Shown: positions 7,511 to 14,601 of the stretch, piece after piece
How positions within the stretch are numbered: the first letter of the stretch is position 1
How the letters are laid out: each line of letters starts with the position of its first letter
Assembly (NCBI GenBank): GCA_025349905.2
Contig: MU624858.1
Span: 1 to 20,175, forward strand
DNA length: 20,175 nt
Origin: Blastocladiella britannica
Taxonomy: Eukaryota; Blastocladiomycota; Blastocladiomycetes; Blastocladiales; Blastocladiaceae
Direction of reading: 5' to 3'
Made by a program: the position numbers and the translations under genes
The notes under the pieces: generated by a model
Seen by the model: the letters and a program-made list of their open reading frames with translations, nothing else
The model's database searches: none
Told to the model about the DNA's origin: nothing

Positions 7511-10423
7511 TTAAACGCGAATCTCGGCCAGGATCGCGTCCGCACCCAACGCCAGGAGCTTCTCCGCGGCCTCGACGCCCGACGTGGCCGACGCCGTCAG
7601 GTGGCGCTTGCCATCGACGCTCCAAATGTGCGCCACCACCTTCTCGATCGTGGTCCCACTGGCAATCAGCGACGTGGCCACCGCCACGGGCACCTGGCAC
7701 CCGCCCTGCACGGCGCGCAGGAAAGCGCGCTCGTGGTCGCAAGCCACGCGCGTCGGGCCGTGCTGGGCACCGCGCGCCAGCCGCACCAGGCCCAAGTCCA
7801 CCGCGCGGGTCTGCACGCCAACAGCGCCCTGCGAGACCGCGGGCACCAGCTGCGACTCGGCCACGGGCTCCACGTGCACGCGCGCCAGCAACGACTCGGC
7901 GCCAGGGAGTCGCTTGAGTCCCGCCACCGCCAGCACAATCGCGTCGTACGCCTGGGTTTTCGTGGCAGCGTGCTCGCCCAACAGCTTGGCCAAGCGCGTG
8001 TTGAGGTTACCGCGAATGTCCACAATGTGGATGTCGGGCCGCGCGGCCGCGATCTGAGCGCGGCGGCGGAGCGACGACGACCCAACGGTCGCGCCCTTGG
8101 GCAGCGTCGCCAGCGTGTACTTGTGCCCACTGCGTGACACGAGCGCGTCGCGGCGGTCCTCGCGCGGAAGCACGGACGCGAGCGTCAGGGCCGCGGGGAG
8201 CTCGGTCTCGAGGTCCTTGAGCGAGTGCTGCACGAACGCCACGTCCCCCGCCAGCAGCGACACCTCGAGCTCCTTGGTGAACAGGCCCTTGTCGCCGATC
8301 TTGGCCAGCGCCACGTCCAGGACCTTGTCTCCCTTGGTCGCCACCCCGTCAATGCGGAACCGGTGCGCGGACGACGGCGGTGCCCACCCAGACTGGGCAG
8401 TGGCCACGGCCCGCAGCTTCTCGGCGTGCGGCGCGGTCGCCAGCGCCTTTTCCACCAGCCGCGCCTGCGCCATCGCCAGCGGCGAGTTGCGCGACCCTTG
8501 CACGATGGTCTGCGCCTCCTCCACAAACGCGCCGACCGCGTCCACCGACATGTCGAGCTTGGTCCCGTGGCCCAGGTTGACAATGTACCGGTGCTTGCCG
8601 AACGCGTTGATCATGGCCCGCACTTTGCGCTTGATGTTGTCCACCGGCTCGTACATGACATCGGGCTCCAGGTTGCCCTGCAGCGTCACGTAAGGGCCCG
8701 CGGCCGCGCGTGCCTCGGAGGGAACGCCCGCCCAGTCAACCGAGATGGCGTCGTAGATGGTCTCGCGGGCGATGCGCGCCGTCGCGTAGTTGGCGCCGCG
8801 CGGGAACAGCGTCATGGGCACGTTCGGGTGGCGCAGTTTCACGCCAACGGCAATGTCCTTGAGGTACGGCAGCGCAAACTCGTAGAAATCGTCCGGTCCC
8901 AAGTCGGCCGCGTTCGACTCAAACACCTGCACCACGTCGGCGCCCGCGTCAATCTGCTTGGCCAGGTAGTCGATGGCCACGTCGGCGCATTTGCGCAGCA
9001 GCAAGTGCGCCCATTCCGGGTGCATGTGCAGCCACTTCTTGGCCAGGTCCTTGCCAATCATGTACGCCATGAGCGTCCACGGCCCACCGCAGAACCCGAC
9101 CAGGGCCTTATCACGAGCCAGCTGCGACCGCGTGAGCACCAGCGCGTCATACACGTGCTGCATGATTTCGGGCTGGTACGCCAGCCGCTCGATATCCTCC
9201 AAGGTGCGGATCGGGTGCGGGAAGAACGGGCCCGGCTGCATCTTGAGCTCCATCCCGAGCGCCTGCGGAATCGTCATGATATCCGAGAAGATGATGGCGC
9301 AGTCGACGCTGTACCGCCACACGGGCTGCATGGTGATTTCGGCCGCGATCTTGGGATCCGCGGTCATATCCAAGAAGTTCTTGTCGCCCTTGAGCTTCAG
9401 GTACTCGGGCAAGTACCGCCCGGCCTGCCGGTGCAGCCACACGGGCGCGCGCGGAACACTGCACCCGCGCAGCGCCTGCACAAACAGCGTTTCAATGTAC
9501 GACGGGCGCGGGGTGGCCATGGCCGCCGCCAACGTGCGGGCGCGGCGGGGCACTAGCGCCACGTCCAAGTGCGCGGCCGCAAACCCGGTGGTGCCGTGTG
9601 CTTGGGTTGCCCACGGGGTAGCGGTGGGGAAGCGCGCCGACGGCGGGAGGCACGCGTGCGGGATTCCGGCGCTAGCCAGCGCCAGGGTCGCCTGCGAGCG
9701 CGCCCAAGCCGCCCACTCGGCCTCGTCGGCCGTCAGAGCCACGGGCGCCGGCGCCACTTGGCGGCGCGCGGCGTCCGTGAGCCCCTCCAAGCTGTCGGCA
9801 ATCGAAGCGGCGCGGGTCACGGCCTCGAGCACCACGCGGACCGCCGGGACCACGAACGCGCGCACGACGTCCGCCGATGCCGCCGGCAGCGACTGCAGCA
9901 TAATACCACCAATGCCGCGGTACCGGTCGCCGGTCGCAGACCGGAACGCCTTATCGGCAGCAACCTTGGCGGCCGCGTAGTCGACGTCGGCGGCCAGGCA
10001 CGCGTCGCGCAGCGCCGCGTGCCAGTCGAGCGCGACGTCTTCGTCCAAGAAGCACGGCAGCAGCTCCGCCGCGACCTTGGTGGCCGAGAACGCGATCCGG
10101 GCCGCCGGAACGCGCACGTCCATGGGCCACAGCGCTAAGTGGTACGTGGCGTGGGCCGCGTCGTACGCCAGCACCGCGCGCTCCAGCAACGGACCGTTGG
10201 TACCGGCAGCCGCGACCGCCGTCAGATCAAACACCAGCGGCGCCGAGGACGACGACGCGGGTCCCGCCGCGGACGCCGACGCGACCAGCGCGGCAATGTG
10301 GGCGGCGGTGGATGCCGGCACGGCAGCAGCGGGACCGCCGTGCGTGGCCTCGACAATAGCAGAGGCGATGGTGCGAATGACGTGCATGGCGGTGGTGGCG
10401 GGGGAGGGAGGCGCCGGGGACAT
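7511..10423 (-). CDS. HEM12-HEM3: Haem-synthesis fusion: degenerate CPOX-like + uroporphyrinogen decarboxylase + porphobilinogen deaminase
   Basis: One intronless 970-codon frame, ATG 10423 to the stop at 7511-7513. Residues about 60-260 resemble coproporphyrinogen III oxidase: HATYHLALWPMDV (91-103), AELLPCFLDEDVALDWHAAL (119-138), RYRGIGGIM (167-175) and EAEWAAWARSQ (234-244), in family order. The GGG loop and the R-Y-x-E-F-N...D-R-G-T block are gone, so it is probably inactive. Residues about 303-640 are a complete eukaryotic-type uroporphyrinogen decarboxylase: HRQAGRYLPEY (Arg332, Arg336), FSDIMTIPQALGM (Asp381), Tyr454, FESNAADLGP (Ser503), NLGHG (His619). Residues 641-970 are porphobilinogen deaminase: GSRNSPLAMAQ, KIGDKGLFTKELE, HSLKDLE (catalytic Asp737), GSSSLRRRAQ, IRGNLNTRL, and ERAFLRAVQGGC with dipyrromethane-binding Cys909. 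The step-4 enzyme (uroporphyrinogen III synthase) is absent. The first 60 residues are low-complexity Ala/Ser/Pro. Neighbouring genes have introns; this one has none. Confidence 0.93.
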   Translation of the reverse strand: MSPAPPSPATTAMHVIRTIASAIVEATHGGPAAAVPASTAAHIAALVASASAAGPASSSSAPLVFDLTAVAAAGTNGPLLERAVLAYDAAHATYHLALWPMDVRVPAARIAFSATKVAAELLPCFLDEDVALDWHAALRDACLAADVDYAAAKVAADKAFRSATGDRYRGIGGIMLQSLPAASADVVRAFVVPAVRVVLEAVTRAASIADSLEGLTDAARRQVAPAPVALTADEAEWAAWARSQATLALASAGIPHACLPPSARFPTATPWATQAHGTTGFAAAHLDVALVPRRARTLAAAMATPRPSYIETLFVQALRGCSVPRAPVWLHRQAGRYLPEYLKLKGDKNFLDMTADPKIAAEITMQPVWRYSVDCAIIFSDIMTIPQALGMELKMQPGPFFPHPIRTLEDIERLAYQPEIMQHVYDALVLTRSQLARDKALVGFCGGPWTLMAYMIGKDLAKKWLHMHPEWAHLLLRKCADVAIDYLAKQIDAGADVVQVFESNAADLGPDDFYEFALPYLKDIAVGVKLRHPNVPMTLFPRGANYATARIARETIYDAISVDWAGVPSEARAAAGPYVTLQGNLEPDVMYEPVDNIKRKVRAMINAFGKHRYIVNLGHGTKLDMSVDAVGAFVEEAQTIVQGSRNSPLAMAQARLVEKALATAPHAEKLRAVATAQSGWAPPSSAHRFRIDGVATKGDKVLDVALAKIGDKGLFTKELEVSLLAGDVAFVQHSLKDLETELPAALTLASVLPREDRRDALVSRSGHKYTLATLPKGATVGSSSLRRRAQIAAARPDIHIVDIRGNLNTRLAKLLGEHAATKTQAYDAIVLAVAGLKRLPGAESLLARVHVEPVAESQLVPAVSQGAVGVQTRAVDLGLVRLARGAQHGPTRVACDHERAFLRAVQGGCQVPVAVATSLIASGTTIEKVVAHIWSVDGKRHLTASATSGVEAAEKLLALGADAILAEIRV

Positions 10424-10702
10424 TGCTGTTTTTTATTTCGCAGTTAGATTTTGTATTGGACCGAAAAATAACGCGTGTAGAGCGTACTACTTATTGCGCA
10501 AAGAGTATGTCCGTTCCAAACTGGCAGAGGTCAGTCTTGACGAAAGAGCGAGCGAGGTTGCGTTGTCGCGTTTCTGTTTCTGCATCGGCAATACAGTTCA
10601 GTGGCGAAAAAGTTCATTGAATTTTAATGCCGTAGATCGGCGGCCATGCGTCAGCTTGCCCTGCCGAGCAACTTCCACGATCGTATTGCCACTACCTTCA
10701 AC
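10424..10702. other. Intergenic: haem-fusion 5' region and SH3-gene 3' flank
   Basis: These 279 bp separate two minus-strand genes. The part next to the haem-gene ATG is AT-rich (TTTTTTATTTCGCAG on the + strand) and there is an AT-rich patch near 10610-10630. I see no ORF with conserved features, no tRNA-like sequence and no convincing TATA box. It is the longest spacer in the minus-strand series and presumably holds the haem-gene promoter. Confidence 0.5.
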
Positions 10703-12507
10703 TCATCGTCGCAACTCGCGCGTGGAGAACGGCCGCACCGCCAGATCCACGCCGCCCGCCTGCCCCGCCGCCGCCTCGGCCGTGATCTTGCTCAGCGGAG
10801 CCACCTGCGATCCCTTGGTTGCTGCCTTGTGCGGAGTCTAGATATACCGTGTGTCTGTGAGAAAATTTGGATCCACACCATGAATGAGAGAAACAACGTA
10901 CACTGCCTCCGAACATGGTACCCGCCCCGCACGCCCATAATGCTGCGCATCGCACCAGCGTAGCCCGGCTCTCGGTGGAAGAGGCGGCCCGGGCTGCGTC
11001 TGCTTGGCGAGCAGATGCAGACATGCCTCGCTTGCGCTCCGCGTGCCACTGCGTCGCAAACGACAGCAAGGCTGCCCCGCTATCGAGTGCATCAGTACCA
11101 TCTAGTGGTACCCATGTCAGTGGGACTCTCAATGCTGCTGCTGCCGCGGTCGCAGACCCCGTCGCTGAAGAGTTGCTGGCCACCAGAGCCGATACCACGG
11201 GCACGGCCGCCAGTGGGACCACGGTTCCCGGTGGCAGCTGGGACGCGGCCGCGCGCCACTTGTCGGGTACGTTACTGGTGGCAACGCTAATGGCCGCCAC
11301 TAGGTTCTCCTTCCCGCCCTCCACTTTGCTCCACTTGACCGGTAGCGCATCCATGTGCACTGGGGTCAAGTGGCGCGCGGTGAGCGTGTGCGTGGTTTGC
11401 TTTGCCACCGCAGTGGCCATGGAAAGCATCGCCCACCCGGTTGACAAATCTGGATTCACACATGTTATTCCAATTGGCAATCGTTCTGGGGAAACAGTAG
11501 ACATACATCGTCGGCTGTATCGGTCTCCAGAGGTCGCATGGCGGGCGGGTACTCGGAATGCGTGCACGATTTCAAATACGACGGCGTGCTCTGGCAGCGT
11601 GGATGTAGGTACTGCTACGACCAGCCGGTGTGCGTCGTATTTGCCGCCAGTCCCCACCAATGGCAATGGCTATTACATATAGCTGAGTCAGCGTCTTTAT
11701 CCTGGTCCTTTGCGTATGAAATGAATGCGCACCGTCTCAGTAAACCGCCATGAAGCACTGCCTTGGGTCCCATACGCACGAGCACAATGCACGTTACCAG
11801 TGATTGCGCTGCCCGAGAGCACGCCCACACGCAATGATGTCCCGCAATACGCCGCATCCATTGGTAGATCTTTCATGTCCTTTGGCAGCGGGATATCGGT
11901 GGCCCTGAGAAGCGTGATTTGGACCGACGTCATGGGAGCGCGCACGTGGGGATGAAGGTGGCAATGCGATTCAACAATGCTCGAGAGGCGGCCGGATCCT
12001 GTGATTCCATGGTTTAAGCTCCCCCATATTTGCAAAATAAAATCAAAAGTGAGCCAAACCTCCATGCCCGGCACGCAAAAATGGCCGCGAGGTTGAGTTC
12101 GTGGAAGAGTGCACTTCACTCACTGGCGATGTCGGCGATGCCGGCAATGTCGGTGATCGCGGTCGATCCATACTCGCAAGCTCTCGTGGAATCGCCTGTA
12201 GACTAGCCGTACGCGGCCGATCCAAGGTCGCCAGCGCGGGAGCTGTCGACAAAATGTGGCGGGGGACGTATCCCTCTTCCCCTGAAGCCAGATTGCGAAC
12301 CAGAATCCATACGCCGTCACTGTCGTCGTTCGTTCCTCCATTGCTGTTGCTGCCACGATCTAGTGAAAATTCGGACCTGGCAATGGGAGTCCCATCCTCT
12401 TGGATCGGGAGCAGCGCTGCAAATGCCGCCACGCCCAGCTCGTGTGTGTTGGGACGAGACTCGTACGGCCGAGTTGCCAGCAGAACGACACTAGATTTGG
12501 ATTCCAT
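10703..12507 (-). CDS. SH3-domain protein with a C2/DHR-1-like region, 5 exons
   Basis: Exons 12507-12060, 11998-11733, 11669-11507, 11449-10902, 10837-10703 (stop TGA); introns 61, 63, 57 and 64 nt; 519 residues, all phases consistent. The N-terminal SH3 domain reads ATRPYE (11-16, the ALYDY position), ELGVAAFAALLPIQED, a long Asp/Asn/Gly-rich loop (about 45-65), VWILVRN (66-72) and GEEGYVPRHIL (76-86). A Pro/Ser/Arg linker follows, then a beta-rich region: VQITLLRATDIP, SWRFTET, and HRLVVAVPTSTLPEHAVVFEIVHAF. The latter resembles a C2 or DOCK-type DHR-1 strand pair, but weakly. The Ala-rich C-terminal third is unrecognised and no DHR-2 GEF domain is present. The donors of introns 1 (gtttgg) and 2 (gtgcgc) are weak and were chosen for phase and size; those exon ends are the least certain. 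It is probably a cytoplasmic adaptor. Confidence 0.6.
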
Positions 12508-12657
12508 ATTTGTATGTATATATCTAGAATTGAACGGATCTAACAAGTGCTGCAAGCCTATGACTTTTTTCTATTGGAGGTAGCGGATCTAGAGCGTAAA
12601 AAAGTCGATTAATGGGAAAAGGGAAAGTGAGTGATCCTCTCTTTGACAATCAACAAA
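12508..12657. promoter_or_regulatory. Divergent promoter region with a repeated CGGATCTA motif
   Basis: These 150 bp separate the divergent ATGs of the SH3 gene (minus) and the Trp-repeat gene (plus). The octamer CGGATCTA occurs at 12535-12542 and again at 12584-12591, 49 bp apart and in the same orientation. A TATATA stretch lies near 12516-12521, too close to the SH3-gene ATG to be its TATA box unless the leader is extremely short. Regulatory function of the octamer is a guess. Confidence 0.4.
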
Positions 12658-14553
12658 ATGCTCCCAATTCTCGTAGTAGACAAGATCCTGCGCTTGGCCA
12701 TTAGCGCCCGCATACCTCATGGTGTAATTTATCCCGAGCGCTACCACGCGTGCCTGATGACGTTACCATACACGGCCATTCCGTCCACAACACGTGCAGT
12801 TCTCCGCCAAGTGCCTTCATTTTCGGTCCAAGTCGCATCTCTCGCTGTGCTGCGGGCGTGGGCGGCGGTAGGGGAGAAGCAGGATATGTGCATTCCCGAC
12901 AGCACGCTGGTCATAGCCGCCACGACCGGTGCCACCGAGATCCTCGCCTTTTGGAAACACCATGGACAATTCAGGGCTAACAGCGTCCAGGTCGTCGCTG
13001 CCGCCCAGCATGGACACATTTCGGTACTCGACTGGCTATGGGAAAATGCGCCCGCGCTGTTTACGGGCGAAGACCAGACCGCCGCGATCGACAACGCAGC
13101 GTCCGTCAATGTCCTCAACTGGTTCCTGGCCAAACACCAATCGCATGACGTGGCATTCGCGTTTTGCGATCTGTTGCGCAATGCTCTGCTTGCCGGCCGT
13201 ACTGCCACGTGTCAGTGGTGGGCCGAGCACACGTTACCTGGCCAACCGTTGGCGGCGTGTCGGGTAGCTAAAGTGGACGGAAGTGAGCCAGCGCAACTCG
13301 CATTTCACGACCTGGTGACCATGTCTGCGGGCGGGCACCTCGACACTTTGCGGTGGTGGGCGTCCGCCGTGGACGCGGGTACGGTTCCGTTCTTGTCGCC
13401 CGAGGAACTGGCCCTCGTCGTCGCCGACAAAGACTACTATGTTCACCACTGCAAGGCCGTGCCGTGGCTGCACCCGGGAATCGAGCTGCTCGAGTGGTGG
13501 AGCGACATGCACGCTGCGCGCGGGTTACCGGTGCTGTGCCCGCCCGAAGCGCTGGCGTACACGTCGATGCAGGGCAACGCGGAACAGCTAATCTGGTGGT
13601 CGACGGTTGCAGTTCCGCGGTGCGGGGTGCAGGTGGCCATGCCGCTCTTCATTCCGCTCAAGGACCGGCCGCACGAAGTGGCAGCGTGGTGGATCCAGTT
13701 TTGCGCCGACACCGAGCAGCCAGTCCCACCGTTCGGGTGGTTCGCGGCCCCTGAAGACCCCGTGGTCCTCGACTGGTGGTACGCGCTTCCCACAAGCATC
13801 CGCTCCACCCGAGTGAGCATTGTGCCACCCCGAGTAGAGTCCCTCCCGCGCACTGTGGCAGCGCTGGAGTGGTTCGCGACGCACCCGGTTGATGGCAGCA
13901 GCGTGAGCCCGTCCGATGTGATGCGTTCCGCGGTGGCCCACACCAACCTTGAAGCCCTGGAGTGGGTGCGCGGGCAGTGCGACCTGCTGCTCGATATTCC
14001 GGACCGGTTTTGGCCGTTGTGGTCCCTCAACAAGCCCGAGCACTTGCCGATCCTCGGGTGGATGGCGCGGCACGGAATCGCCCAAAGGGCCGATACCAGC
14101 GGGCTGCTCGGGAACTCGATCAAGGCGCTGGTGGGCGGCGACGGCACTGCGCTTGATCTATCCAAGTTTTGGGCGCGGATCATCCTTACCAAGGCCGACG
14201 CTGCCAATGATCAGGAGCAAGAGGCGTTGGCACCCGCCAAGGCGTTTGAAGCGGCCGTGGCCTCGGTTCTCCAGCACATGGCGTGGCAGCCCATCAACCC
14301 GCTCCCGATCCTCGACTGGCTGTATGCCACGATGACAGAGCACGGGATGGCGTTCTTTGTGTCCACCACGGACCTGTTGTACGTAATGGGGGACGATCCC
14401 ACCGGACCACAAATGGATCTGGTGGTGGAATGGGTGGCCCACAAGCACGTGCACGATGGGTTACCACTGCCGGACTGTCGAGTCCACGATCAGCGGTTGC
14501 ATCAGATGATGGCGACAGCGGTGCGTGGGGCCGGGCTGCTCACGCTGAAATGA
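12658..14553 (+). CDS. Large ankyrin-like repeat protein with Trp-rich repeats
   Basis: A single-exon frame of 631 residues from ATG 12658 (CAAAATGCTCCC) to TGA 14551-14553; the frame is open slightly further upstream but only with non-ATG codons. The N-terminus (MLPILVVDKILRLAIS) looks like the start of an F-box-like or helical cap. Residues about 100-610 carry roughly 14 helical repeats whose second helix has a Trp core: FWKHHG, LDWLWE, LNWFLAKH, CQWWAEH, LRWWASA, LEWWSDMH, IWWSTV, AAWWIQF, LDWWYAL, LEWFATH, LEWVRGQ, LGWMARHG, LDWLYATM, VEWVAHKH. Some units (AAQHGHISVLDWLWEN) are clearly ankyrin-like; others have diverged. Repeat proteins of this kind usually bind partners, and an F-box-like cap would hint at a ubiquitin-ligase adaptor, but neither is shown here. 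No signal peptide or catalytic motif is seen. The stop is 48 bp before the KDM5 start. Confidence 0.82.
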   Translation: MLPILVVDKILRLAISARIPHGVIYPERYHACLMTLPYTAIPSTTRAVLRQVPSFSVQVASLAVLRAWAAVGEKQDMCIPDSTLVIAATTGATEILAFWKHHGQFRANSVQVVAAAQHGHISVLDWLWENAPALFTGEDQTAAIDNAASVNVLNWFLAKHQSHDVAFAFCDLLRNALLAGRTATCQWWAEHTLPGQPLAACRVAKVDGSEPAQLAFHDLVTMSAGGHLDTLRWWASAVDAGTVPFLSPEELALVVADKDYYVHHCKAVPWLHPGIELLEWWSDMHAARGLPVLCPPEALAYTSMQGNAEQLIWWSTVAVPRCGVQVAMPLFIPLKDRPHEVAAWWIQFCADTEQPVPPFGWFAAPEDPVVLDWWYALPTSIRSTRVSIVPPRVESLPRTVAALEWFATHPVDGSSVSPSDVMRSAVAHTNLEALEWVRGQCDLLLDIPDRFWPLWSLNKPEHLPILGWMARHGIAQRADTSGLLGNSIKALVGGDGTALDLSKFWARIILTKADAANDQEQEALAPAKAFEAAVASVLQHMAWQPINPLPILDWLYATMTEHGMAFFVSTTDLLYVMGDDPTGPQMDLVVEWVAHKHVHDGLPLPDCRVHDQRLHQMMATAVRGAGLLTLK

Positions 14554-14601
14554 ATCTTTTTGTTCTCTTTCGGTTGCGACTTCATTTTTCTTTAAATTGC
14601 A

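Noticed and set aside
6868..7917. 349-codon + strand frame across PhLP1 and the haem gene
   Set aside because: It spans two unrelated genes antisense and becomes Pro/Arg repeats; no domain is visible.
8225..9556. 443-codon open frame on the + strand opposite the haem fusion
   Set aside because: It is the antisense shadow of the GC-rich UROD/PBGD coding sequence, Arg/His/Gly/Val-rich with no family motif, and the minus strand encodes conserved enzymes throughout.
7511..10423. Haem fusion as an assembly or sequencing artefact
   Set aside because: The frame is unbroken over 2.9 kb, the domain joins keep phase, and domains end exactly where families end; a chance misjoin doing this twice is unlikely, though reads were not available to confirm.
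11697..11732. Reading through as WRFTETVRIHFIRKG in the SH3 gene
   Set aside because: Attractive as a C2 strand, but the frame stops at once and no donor follows; the GTGCGC donor with a CTGAC branch site and in-phase acceptor gives a continuous gene.
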